In this document: positions 52,794-63,515 of the stretch, in pieces
Layout of the letters: the number at the start of each line of letters is the position of its first letter
How positions within the stretch are numbered: the stretch's first letter is position 1
Origin: Chaetoderma sp. LZ-2023a
Taxonomy: Eukaryota > Mollusca > Caudofoveata > Chaetodermatida > Chaetodermatidae
Direction of reading: 5' to 3'
DNA length: 64,000 nt
Assembly (NCBI GenBank): GCA_034401795.1
Contig: CM067374.1
Span: forward strand, 136,800,508-136,864,507
Program-made: the position numbers and the translations under genes
Notes under the pieces: generated by a model
Database searches by the model: none
Told to the model about the DNA's origin: nothing
The model's input: only the letters and a program-made list of their open reading frames with translations

Positions 52794-55724
52794 TCAGGTA
52801 CGCTTCGGCCCCTTCTGTCCGCCCTTTGAGGCCTTACCCTTACCCTTCCCCTTGCCCTTCCCGCCCCTAGGGCGGTCAGGAGCAACATTGGGGAGGGTAG
52901 GCGCCTCTACAACCTTCCTGGGCTTCTTCGCCGGCGGCGGCTCTGAAAACCCAGCTGAAGCAGAAGTCGCAACAGGCCTGGCTTTCGCCTTGCCCTTATG
53001 CTTCTTCTGCTTCTTTGAAGGCTGTCCCGTTAGCGGTTTCCCCACAGCCCCTAGTGCGTGCGCTTGCCGCACTAGCTCTAGCTGTAGGTTTACCGCTAAC
53101 CGATTCTGCGCGATACTGGCGGTGTCCTCTAAGATGGCCCGCGCTTGGCCACCGAAGATGCTAGGCCCTGTCAGGGGCGTCCCAAGAAGACGCTCCCTGA
53201 CTGCCGTAGCCGGACGCATATGGTCAATAACCATTTGCCTCCTGGACTTCGTCACTCGCGCTTGCACCCTTGCCAATGCGTCCATTGACAGCACCAAGCC
53301 GTCATTAACACATGAAAGCGCCACAGGTGGCACAGGGTGGCCTGCCCCCGCTTCAGCCCACACCGACTGAAGGAGACGATAAGAATGATTGACAGCGCTC
53401 ATCGCTGCCCTCACACCCTCATCGCATAGGGACAGGACTTCTTCCTGGTGTACTTGAGATTTATCCACTAGTGCCGGACCGGGGCCACCAGACCCGGCAC
53501 TCTGGACTCCCAATACCCATCGGTCATCCTCCGTGACCGACGGGACTACACCATACATGTCGTATTCCCCCCGCGGAATACGACATCTTGCCCGCACCTC
53601 CCTGGAGGCCGCAGGGAGCTGACCCTTGGTCATTAGTTGTTTGCTATAAATAGCATCCAACAAATCTATGAACCGTGGATCCAGTCCCACTGACTGGATC
53701 CGGGCCGCGGGCAAAATCCCCGTCCTAATCGACGCAACCGACGGACGGGGCGCATCTTCATCGGCCGTGGCCGAAACCACAGACGGGTCAACCCTGGCTA
53801 GCCATGCCAGAGCATCCGACCAATCTACCTCCGACGAAGACACCCCCGCAAACACGTCACCCGTTGACGTGCTCACGGGTCTGCCAGCCACGGCCTCCCG
53901 GCAAGGAGCCACGGCTGACACGCCAGGCACTCCGCTACCACACGGTTCCGCCGCCACCCCATGAAACACTCCGGTCCATGGGGTAGGTCCGCACGGAAAA
54001 CCGTACGGACCCGTAACAGTCGCGGAACCGTAGCCGGACACGGGCGCCAACGGCACCCCACGTCCGGCTGCCGGACCAGGCGAGATAGGTGAGTACCACG
54101 CCTGGCCCGGCACACCCGTTCCCGTGACGGCTGGTGACAAACCAAGCCGCCCGGAACCGGTGCACGGTAACGGATTGGCCTCAGCCGCAGGCGGAGCCGC
54201 TGACCTGGCTTGCGCCAAACCAGACAAATGGAGGCCGGTTCCGTCCAGGACGGAATCAACCTCCATATTCTCCACCTGCGGCTTCACGGGCCGCAGCAAC
54301 CTCTCCTCCTCGGCCTCCTCGTCTTCAGACTCCGAAGAGTCGTCACTAGACGAGTCAACCGTGGAGCCGTCCTGGCGGACGGCTCCCACACCTGACGGAC
54401 CGGCCACCGCTACTGGACCACCCGGAGGTGGCCGCAGAGACAGAACCCGTCTGGCCGAAGCCAGACGGGACTGCCAGGGGGCCGTACGAGACGGCCCCCT
54501 CGGTAACCAGTCCAGAATCCTGTCCGAGGACAGGATCCGTACCAGGCATGGGGAGAAACTGCCCCCCAACCTTTGGTAGCAGGGACGACACCAGCGTGGG
54601 CAGAACGCTATGCAGAAAACCCTGCATAGCCGGACCAAACCACGCCGGCGGTGCCATCTCCGCCACCTCCAGCTGGGGACGTGGAGCACCCCCACCGGCC
54701 GAACCGGGCACTCCACGATTTCGTCTCGGACTGCCTGACCCCGCGTCAGACCCAGCCAAGTCCTTCTGGGCAAGGAACTTAACCATCATTTCGACGGACC
54801 ACACTGCACAAACATTACACCTATGATCTATATTACACAGGGAACACCTAAAACAAGCATGGTCCTTGAACATTACACGGACAAACTTATGACATTCGTC
54901 ACATGATGGCGGGGCTGGCTTGGCCTATAAAATAAGCACAAACCTACAATAAACAAGCGGAACGAGACCCGGATGGAAGGCAGACAATTAATTTTCAAAT
55001 AATTTTGACTCATAAATTAACCGTAACCTCCCCGCACCCCACCCCGCCACGTTACAACAACGATCGCATTGATTATGACGACAAGAACGCGGCGGGCATC
55101 AAACACACCCATATTAGATCCTCCAGGATGTGTAACGGCTCCAGGAATCATATCGCATAGCATTCGGGGTATATTTACTAATCAATATAAATTATACTCC
55201 TAACGAAAGCAGCACGATATGTGAAGAAAACAACAAAATGTATTAACAAACTGCTGTATCACACGGTAAAACCGCAGACCACGCATCTACTCAAGAATTT
55301 TGAAACCACCGATCATTGCAAACCGATCGTGATCGCACGTAAACTTGATCATTCTAAAGTTTCCGGTACCATTTTTAGTACGCAGCACCCAGAACAAGAT
55401 GCGCGAATTAATGAAAAAATTTTTCTTCACATAAACATCCGAGCGACCGGGTGTGACGTCACCCGCTCGGATTCTACGGAGAACGACGTCAGCCGATATT
55501 CGTGTTAGAAATACTGTAGCAAACACCTATTTTCATATCTGCCGATCGCCTGTTGGGGTTTAAAGAAGGCGATCGTCTGGCATATATCGTTGTTAGCACA
55601 CGTCCCAGATTCTATGGGGTCAGAAATTGGAACATGCGACACAACGAAATTTAGAGACCTAAGTCTTTTAACTATGGATAATAAAGAACGATACAACCTG
55701 GTTATCTTCAGCGGTATCCTCCAT
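52794..55724 (-). CDS. DIRS A gag-like ORF1, two exons, one frame change
   Basis: Leader exon 55724-55698 encodes MEDTAEDNQ and ends CAG|GTTGTA. Exon 2 begins at 54924 after TTATTTTATAG and opens AKPAPPSCDECHKFV, then HACFRCSLCNIDHRCNVCAV (zinc-binding Cys/His array). This frame continues to about 54450. A one-base change then leads to the frame that stays open to 52794, with an acidic segment (SSSDDSSESEDEEAEEE), a conserved helical region (FIDLLDAIYSKQ, SVTEDDRWVLG, TGPSIFGGQARAILED) and a very basic Lys/Gly-rich tail (GKGKGKGKASKGG) ending in TGA. The role is inferred: nucleic-acid binding Gag. The frame change may be a real mutation or a sequence error. Confidence 0.75.
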
Positions 55725-55844
55725 AGTCCTTAGTTATCCTTTCGAACACACAAACTATCACAAATTAAAGACTTAGATCTTTTGTTTCACAAAAAAACCA
55801 CTAAAATCCTTAATGCAAAAAGCATGTATAGCTCTTGTTGCTAT

Positions 55845-56010
55845 GCAAACAAGAATGAGCTCTATGGTAAACGGGTACTCGGCAGTTGGGAGCCGAGTAC
55901 CCGGTTCCCAGGAGTCGGTAAAGCTTTCTAAGTCTATAATCCTAGAACCGCTGTCAGGGCCAGCTGTATATCAGAAGTAACAGAATGGTGAGTATTGATC
56001 GAAGGAGAAT
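55845..56010 (-). repeat. 5' inverted terminal repeat of DIRS A
   Basis: Inverse of 49027-49225, containing the same ACTCGGC hairpin. Ends ATTGATCGAAGGAGAAT. Confidence 0.92.
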
Positions 56011-57714
56011 ACATATGCCATGATGCTCCAACCAAAAGTCCTGGGCTATATCATAATGCTTAGACCTCACTAAATAGGTAACTCACGTTTATTATGGATA
56101 TTTTAATAATACCGCTTACTCTGAATGGAGACCAAAAAGGGTCATATCAGTATAGCCTAACTTATTAATAATGCTAAAGACTCTGCAAAAATTATAGATA
56201 ATTTTATTTACAGAGATTTAACCAGAGATTGTGGCAAACCAAAACCCCATAGTAAGTCTATGGGAGTGCTTAGAGTCAAGATATAGCCAAATCATCTGCC
56301 TGAGATCTACATGAACTACGGGAAAGTTACTAGTGATGACCGTCATCACAATTCTATGAATAGAATACATGACAAGGTCCTGATAAGAGAACTATGGCCA
56401 ACATTAGACTATCTAATTTAAAAATCGTATAATAATGGAGATTTAATAAAAATTGTATTGAATACATCAACGGTTGCCTAGCCGCTCGGGCTTGCTGATA
56501 AATTAGATATCCTAAACAATTCGATATTTATGCCAAGAGGCAGAAAACTTAAGATTTTAATAAATTTATTGATTCTTATATTCATAGTCTTAGCCTCAAT
56601 AATTTCATCTTTGTAATAACAAATGACATTGTGCTAGAAATCCCAATAAACGGAAAGATTGAACACTGATACTATATATTACCTGATTGAATACTGAATT
56701 TTGCTGACGACATACTACAACTGTAATATCTCTGCACTTGCAAAGATTTAGAAAACATTTTGACCGAAAATAGTTGGTGGATGCTTAAATCCAAAGATTC
56801 TCGGCCACTCTCCCCCCTCCAGCGCAACCCCAACCCCACTCCAACCGGCCCGCCGCCAGCCCCCAGACAACAACCTCAACGAGCAAAAACCCAAGACTCA
56901 CCGAATAGTCCGGGAATAATCCGACCGAAAATTGCCGGTGGCATCACCAACAACCCTCAGCCAAACTGCCCCCAAAATACCCAGCAAATCCCGAGGCCCC
57001 CCCCCCTGAACCACCGTCCGAAGGCCCGCAGCAACCCAGTCAAAATAGAGCAAAAATTAACTATAAAAGGAAAACAAACAAAATCTGGAAAAAATGAAAA
57101 CAAAACGAACTCACCGAAACTATGTCAACGCAGAAGAAGAATCCGACTCATATTCCTCCTTCCTGCCCCCTTATCCGATTGATTATCTTTTCTAAGCAAA
57201 TAATGTACTTGTAGACATTAATCCTGTACTCATAATGATCCTATGAAACCTTTACTGAATCTAATTCTTTTCAGCGACTGACAAAATTATACTACGATTT
57301 ACTTAAAAATCAGGGTTATCCCATCCACAAATAAACTCCCTTTGGTTAAATAAATATGTCAACCTGCCGACATAAGAGGTAAAAGGAGCGAGAAAAAAGG
57401 CTGAATGGCCCGAAGACAACTGGCCATCTAAAGTTGGATGAAAGCAAAAATCGTATCTCGAAATAATGCGTAGAATACACACCGACTTATCGGCTGATGA
57501 AATGCGCATATAAAATAATCTGCAACAAAATCCCATACAGTAACCAGTCAGGAGAGTCTCTAATTACGTGAAAATTGTCACTGATAAACGAATAAATGTC
57601 TGAATAGACTACAATTCCAAGAGAGACTACAAGACTGGCAATGACTTGGTATGAATATTTTCAGCCATTAAACATTCCCAATATTAAACAAATAAGGAAA
57701 TAAGACTAATTCTT
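56011..57714. other. Unassigned 1.7 kb between DIRS A and ORF1 of C2
   Basis: Expected to be DIRS C2 interior, but I see no clear likeness to the matching part of copy C1. It includes a Pro/Gln-rich plus-strand open frame (56760-57182, RNPNPTPTGPPPAP) of unknown meaning. It may be diverged element sequence or another insertion. Confidence 0.4.
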
Positions 57715-58965
57715 AGGCAAGAAGATGACTAGATTCTAGGAAAGCGGATGTGGAAAAAGGGAAACGGAAATGCATAAACCGGAAGTATACTACCGGACAC
57801 TGATCAAAATCCTACAACCCGGATGTACAGAATTACCGGAAGAGGAAGTTGAAAAAACCGGAAATGGATGAACAATGAAATGCCGGGTAAAACCGGAAAT
57901 GACCCTATCCCCGGCTGTACGAAATCCGGATGTGGACTGAAAAAACGGAACCGGAAATTGATGAACAATGCAATGCCGGGTCCAACAGACCCGGATATGC
58001 ATTCTTCCGGAAGCTCTCCTGAAACCGGAAATGGAAATCAAAGTCTATCCAGGTCTGGACAACCCGGAAGTACACCCCTAAGACCGGATGCGGAAGTGTA
58101 CTGACTAGCGTCCAAACCGGAAACGGAAACGCCTCTGCCGGAATTCGAAAATAAAAGGAGTCCTCAGACTCCGGATATCCGGAAGCGCTAATAGAACCGG
58201 AAACGGAAGTAGGTACCAGATCTCTAGGACCCGGATGTCCTACATAAACGGAAGACAGACCGGAAGTGGCCGAAACGGAAGTGGTAACCGGATCTTACCG
58301 ACCTGGATTACCCACTAAACCGGAAGTCCTACCGGAAACGGAAACCACCGAAGAAGGAACCGGATCTTGAAGACCCGGATGTCTTGCTAGACAGGAAGTT
58401 CGGACGGAAAAAGACTGAGATGCGGAAAACGGAAGTAAACCTGAGTCCATCACAATGGAACCGGAACTAGCAAGACTAGGGATCGAACTCTTAGAACCGG
58501 GCGATCTAGACACAACCGTAACGACCGGAACCACCGTAAAACTGGCATTCTCATAAGGACTGGCCTTATGGACGCCGGTTTCAGCCAACGCCACCACTGC
58601 TTGAGGGTTATGCCCGTCACCCTCAAGTCCTATGTGGATTTTATCTGGTGCACTGCTCGAGCACACCTTCAAGAGCTTGGATGCTCTTGACTTCTGCTTT
58701 GGTGACACTAACCTGCCTCGAGGTTAGAGGGGCCGACTTTCACCATTTGCGGGAACGCCCGCTAGCCTTCGGGCTATCCTCCGAACTTGAAGAACTTTCT
58801 TGCTTTTTTGGCCTCCTTAATAGCAGAGGATATTCGATAGAGTGATGACGATCACATTTTGACGATGAACATTTTGCCTTATCTGACAATTCGTTACAGG
58901 CTCTAGAAATGGACTGGACATTATTAATGATGATGATGAAGTAAGGATAGGCATAATAATCAAGA
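57715..58965 (-). pseudogene. DIRS C2 gag-like ORF1 remnant
   Basis: Homologous to copy C1 ORF1: KQKSRASKLLKVCSSSAPDK, HNPQAVVALAETGVHKASPY and HPGLQDPV repeats (58295-58708). Upstream are SSSSSEDSPKASGRSRKW and KCSSSKCDRHHS after a CCATTTCTAG acceptor-like site near 58905. The zinc array is mostly deleted relative to C1. 57715-58290 is a field of CCGGAAAC/GGAAGT words, the decayed peptide-repeat region. Confidence 0.75.
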
Positions 58966-59184
58966 TACCACGAAGCAAAACGATCTTCGCGAAAACCGGT
59001 AATATATAAAATTCGTCTATAAGATACCATATAAACACAATTATACTTCCTAGACGTAATTTAGGGAGGATTGACTTCATATTGGGCATATTCTTCTGAG
59101 ATATAAAGTCAAAAGGTATCACTGACACAGCGCAAAACACAAAAACTTATACAAATATTTTTAGACAACTATTCTGCCTGCAGA

Positions 59185-59475
59185 ATAATTGAAAAGTGAA
59201 TCTGTTTCCTATTCGGGCTCTAATGTGCAGGCGCGAGCGCGCTTAGCGACAAGCGTCACTATGAGGTGAGTATAGACTGGTGCCAGTCTATACCTGATGG
59301 TAGGCAGGAGATGGGACTCAACCAGTAGCCTGGTTGAGGGTCCATAGGAATAGGATTAGGCATGGGGAGGTGTGTATGCAGGCATAAAAATCTTATTCTG
59401 ATAGCAAAATGCAGATAATTGATTTAGCAAGTAGTGATTGAACGGTAATGGATGTTTTTGTGGTGTAATAACAAC
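59185..59475 (-). repeat. 5' inverted terminal repeat of DIRS C2
   Basis: Nearly identical to 5010-5290 and inverse of 46500-46815. The 24-bp palindrome is at 59270-59293. Confidence 0.9.
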
Positions 59476-59623
59476 TGGTGAATATTTTAAAATTAGTTTG
59501 ACTGCAAACTGCCTTAGCCAGCGATGGCTTTCAGTAAAATTAATTTCAAAATATTCAATAGAATAAATTTGTACTGTAAGCATGATACTTTTTCAGGGAT
59601 TTGTCGGTGAAAATGAGAAAGGG
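59476..59623. mobile_element. Right part of the TTAA MITE split by DIRS C2
   Basis: Starts inside the H1 arm (GGTGAATATTTTAAAATTAG), holds the full hairpin to 59566, and ends ATGAGAAAGGG followed by TTAA (59624-59627). The junction phrase lines up with ACTGTTGAATATTTT in intact copies. Confidence 0.8.
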
Positions 59624-60194
59624 TTAAATAATAGATGAGTCCAATCTGTCACCCAAGTATATGGCATCATAATGAATTACATCACATGTAGGCTGACATC
59701 ACAATCAAAATATCTATTGGATGACGTAGCTAAGTCCATCATGCACTTTTGAAGGTCTGTCAGTTGTACGAATTGTATGCCATTTACTAAACATTCTGTT
59801 GAATAATTGAACAGACCCCAGTCAGATTAGTTTCAAAATACTGAACAGGTTAGCTGTATCTATAGTTATCATGGAATTGGGAATTTAGGATTCAAAGTGT
59901 ATAAGCTGAACCCAACACACGCAAATCATGGATGGGGCTTACCTAGAGATGGGCCAGAGCTAAAAGTGGATTCATCTATTAGAAAATCTAAATTTCTGCC
60001 ATGTCTGCTTGTCAATTCCAGTCTTTGCTATGTTTACCCCTTTCACCGACAAATCCTGGAAACAATGTGCCGTGGCAAATGATGGTGGTAGCCTAATTTT
60101 TCAGTCAAAAAATTTACACTTTTGTATAAAGATTTTGAATTAATTACCTACCTGTATCTTATCGCCTTGGGTCCTTTCATGATCCCCATGTTTT
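59624..60194. other. Dispersed-element fragments, no gene
   Basis: 59690-59990 is a decayed 400-bp H1 element (half hairpin CCCCAGTCAGATTAGTTTCA, then GGATGGGGCTTACCTAGAGA). 60032-60050 CCCCTTTCACCGACAAATCC resembles a MITE end. Confidence 0.55.
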
Positions 60195-61020
60195 GAAAAA
60201 ATGGAGATATTATAATCGCCTCCATCTACCCGTCTGTCGGTCCATCATGCTATCCCCTCCCAAACAGGTGGGTGAAATTCAACCAAATTTGTTATGTGGG
60301 TTACCCATGATTGAGCTTTGTAAGACCATATTTAGATTTGGTTCCGCCCCCTGTGGGTCAGGGAATGGGGTCCAAAGGACAAATATCAGAAAAACTGTCC
60401 ATCACGCTAACTCCTCCCAAGCTGTTGTGTGGAATTCAAAGGAATTTGATATGGGTTACCATCGCTCTCACACACCCTCTCCATGAATTGAAATTAAGGC
60501 CAAATGAGCCACTACATGTCTCTAGCAGGATTACTAGATTCTACTTTAGCCCATGAAATTTTCATTGGTGACCACGGGAAGACTATCTTTGAAATCTAAC
60601 AATGGAATGACTGGTTCGGTTATCGAGCCAGTCATTCTAGTGGTACATTTTTACAAATAGTCTTCTCTTGCTCTGAATATCTACATTTCTGAAGATCACA
60701 GCAATGACATTTTTTGGCCACCTTGACCATTGACATATCAAATTGTTACCATCAGGCTGGTCGGTTACAAATTGTAATAGTCATAGTCAATTTCTACTAG
60801 CCTCTGGCGCATGTTAATTTTTAACTCCTGCTTTCACAGATCACTTCCCCTTATGACATCCAGATTTTCCACAACAATCCACTCCAGTCTCTGTATAATG
60901 CAACTCTTCCACAATCAGTGGTTGGAATTCAAACAAATTTGGTATGTGATATATAATATTATGGAGTGCAAGGCAGCAAGAGGGCATTTACATTTGGCTC
61001 CGCCCCCAGGGATAGGATGG
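60195..61020. repeat. Scattered units of the 31.7-33.7 kb repeat
   Basis: GAAATTCAACCAAATTTG then TTATGTGGGTTACCCATGAT and TTTGGTTCCGCCCCCTG at 60270-60360; further units at 60420-60465 and 60925-61025. Confidence 0.75.
60575..60692. repeat. Hairpin module H2
   Basis: CAATGGAATGACTGGTTCGG / CGAGCCAGTCATTCTAGTGG with GGGAAGACTATCTTTGAAA outer arms. Confidence 0.8.
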
Positions 61021-61203
61021 GGTAACGAGGTCCATATCACAAACAACTTCTGGAAATCCTTGTTTAGGTTATGTTGCTTTGTTGTGTTAAAATTTGAAAC
61101 CAGTAGGATCAATATTTTAGATGCAATACCGGATGCACACAAATGTAATAAATACCCCCTTCCCCTTGCAGGACAAGGGTAAAGATCCTGAAGTCTATAA
61201 AAG

Positions 61204-61303
61204 TAATCTGTTGAGTATATTTTGATATATTTAATTGGAATCTATTGTTGCCTAAAGCAGCAGCAGCTTCCAATCAAATTGGACTCGATATATTCAACAA
61301 ATC
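61204..61303. repeat. H1-like hairpin variant
   Basis: TGTTGAGTATATTTTGATAT / ATATATTCAACA with TTGGAATCTATTGTTGCC and its complement. Confidence 0.75.
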
Positions 61304-61416
61304 TACTATACATAGTCCAGTCTGATTACCTAATATCAAATTCTCTCTCCCTCTCACTTCGAGAAACTTTTTTTGATATTGGCAGTTTACACAATACAGT
61401 ATTTAAATATTATTAA

Positions 61417-61626
61417 CCCTATAACACACAAGCCAGCCAAAAATGGCTACAGCAGTGACCTTGCAAAATGGCCATTTGCAGATCATGAGAATATTTTTGA
61501 AAAAGTACGACTGGAATGTCTGGCACAATAACCGAGTGGTAAATTTTGAAACAGATTCTCTTTGTCTGGAAATGGATATTTACTATAAGATTTAAGTTTT
61601 TTTTAGCAAATTTAAGTGTTACAGGG
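61417..61626. mobile_element. TTAA-type MITE (210 bp)
   Basis: TTAA at 61413-61416, TTTA at 61627-61630. Ends CCCTATAACACACAAG / TTTAAGTGTTACAGGG. The H2 core is diverged. Confidence 0.75.
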
Positions 61627-61939
61627 TTTATAAAAATCATCAAGTTTAAGTTTGCTTTCATTTTTCTCTCAAATGGTGTTTCAAGCTGAAAAATAAAATG
61701 ATAGATACATTAATAACATTGCAACATGAACAGCAGCAGCAAACACCAGTAAGATTGACAAAAATGGACAGGACAATCAAGCGCAATAACTGGGGTGTCG
61801 GAATGTGTTTTGACCTGGGTGGGGTGGGGGTCTAAACTGTGGGAGAGGAAAAAAGGGGGTGGGGGCATCTCCCAATCCCCCCCCCCTCGTTCTGTCCCCA
61901 TGTGAACTATATCTCCACAGTGGTAAATATCTTTAAAAC

Positions 61940-61942
<3 letters not shown>

Positions 61943-61991
<49 letters not shown>
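61943..61991. repeat. (TA)n microsatellite
   Basis: About 24 TA units. Confidence 0.95.
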
Positions 61992-61994
<3 letters not shown>

Positions 61995-62663
61995 CCAATT
62001 ATTGGCAAGTGTCTCTCAATACCTAAACCCCACTCGACCATTGATTTTAAATAATTTCACCATGATGGATGTTCAGTAATTTTGAGAGGCTTTCAGTTAT
62101 TCAGTAATGGCAAATTGTCATTATAAAAGAATTTAAAAGCGTGGAAACTAAAGTTTCATTAAAATTAAACTAACTGTCATAATCTGTAACATCATATCAC
62201 ATGACAAAGATAACAAACGAAATTCACGATCTTCTTAACTACCGAGAGCGGGTTGCGTTCGCATTTCCATATTATATATGACACTGCTAGTATAGGATGA
62301 CGTTTAGAAAGATTTTCCAGCTTGCCAAATCGTTGAGCAGCTCTATAATAATAATGATAATAATAATAGTAATACCCGATTCCATCTATCCGGATAATCG
62401 GGTACTCGCTTAAATAAAGGAATTGCTTCGTCATCTTCGACATTTTTACGCAAACTATTTCATTCACAAAGATCTATTTATATTTTCCCGCACAAATTTG
62501 TAAACAAACTGAATTGACCAATTGACAGTTGATTTAGAAAATTCGGCCTTCTGACGTAATGTAACGCTAAGTTTGATTGGATAAAACACCAGTAATGCTT
62601 GCGTATTTAGCGATCAAAGACTGGTGGTAGCTTGAGCCGATAATACGTCCCATCGCTCCCGGC
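61992..62663. other. No gene seen
   Basis: AT-rich; a short (ATA)n at 62345-62371. 62590-62663 contains GATAATACGTCCCATCG, a first copy of a word repeated in the next feature. Confidence 0.4.
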
Positions 62664-63168
62664 GTCTAATTGTCTCTTGTCGATAATACGTCCCGTCAGA
62701 CTGGGAACATAATTATTTCAAGTCGATAATACATCCCGTCGCTGCCACAGGGTTAATTATGTTTTTGTGTGTGTTACGTGTGGTGTTGTAATGTTGTTAT
62801 TTGTAATATGTACAGTAATTTAATGTTGTAATATCTCTTTGTCTAATATATGTTAGGGGTCCACCACCACATAGGCTTTGCCTTTGATGGACTACCTGTC
62901 CTTTGTAATATAAATGTGAAATGCTACTATAAAATAAAAAATATTTGAATTTGAATTTGAATATATATGTGTGTGTATATATATATATTCAAATTCAAAT
63001 TCAAATATTTTTATTACTGTACATATTACAAATAACAACATTACAACACCACACGTAACACACACAAAAACATAATTAACCCTGTGGCAGCGACGGGATG
63101 TATTATCGACTTGAAATAATTATGTTCCCAGTCTGACGGGACGTATTATCGACAAGAGACAATTAGAC
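62664..63168. repeat. Long inverted repeat, 156-bp perfect arms
   Basis: Arms 62664-62819 and 63013-63168 are identical by eye over all 156 bases. The spacer contains a retroelement 3' end (CATAGGCTTTGCCTTTGATG, AAATATTTGAATTTGAATTT) and its inverted tail. Confidence 0.92.
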
Positions 63169-63241
63169 ATTACAATTGAAACAGATATAGTAAATAATAT
63201 AACATATAACTAAAATAATGTGATTAATTTATACAATTATG

Positions 63242-63297
<56 letters not shown>

Positions 63298-63379
63298 AAA
63301 TATTTGAATTTGAATTTGAATATATATGTGTGTATATATATACACACACATATATATTCAAATTCAAATTCAAATATTT

Positions 63380-63440
<61 letters not shown>

Positions 63441-63515
63441 ACATAATTGTATAAATTAATCACATTATTTTAGTTATATGTTATATTATTTACTATATCT
63501 GTTTCAATTGTAATG
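63168..63515. repeat. Near-perfect 348-bp palindrome with (CA)n/(GT)n arms
   Basis: Centre near 63341/63342. CATTACAATTGAAACAGATA at the left end mirrors the right end. (AC)20 at 63251-63290 pairs with a longer (GT) run at 63387-63434. No spacer. The two open 79-codon readings of the dinucleotide runs are not genes. Confidence 0.92.

Larger units (their letters stand above)
49027..56010 (-). mobile_element. DIRS-type retrotransposon, family A, nearly full length (6,984 bp)
   Basis: Inverted terminal repeats at 49027-49225 and 55845-56010; internal complementary region at 49274-49377. The ends are defined exactly by the ICR: its centre, CCTGC|ATTCTCC (49330/49331), joins the complement of the left end (GCAGGAAATTTC) to that of the right end (GAAGGAGAAT). 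Minus order: leader exon, gag-like ORF1, RT/RNase H/methyltransferase-like ORF, overlapping tyrosine recombinase ORF. There is no target duplication, as expected for recombinase integration. It is much more GC-rich than its surroundings. Confidence 0.95.
46475..59475 (-). mobile_element. DIRS-type retrotransposon, copy C2, with DIRS A nested
   Basis: Inverted terminal repeats (46475-46815 and 59185-59475) and an internal complementary region at 46868-47000 give both ends to within a base or two. The minus order is ORF1 remnant (58965-57715), RT remnant (49026-48252, interrupted) and recombinase remnant (48250-47276). DIRS A occupies 49027-56010. Same family as copy C1. All genes are broken. 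The whole element sits in a TTAA MITE. Confidence 0.88.

Noticed and set aside
52852..54579. Several plus-strand ORFs opposite DIRS A ORF1
   Set aside because: GC-rich antisense shadows of the gag-like gene with low-complexity Pro/Ala/Arg content.
56760..57182. Pro-rich plus-strand ORF as a gene
   Set aside because: No recognisable domain, promoter or homologous copy. Kept only as an unassigned region.
63220..63463. Two 79-codon ORFs on opposite strands
   Set aside because: They are translations of (CA)n/(GT)n inside a palindrome.
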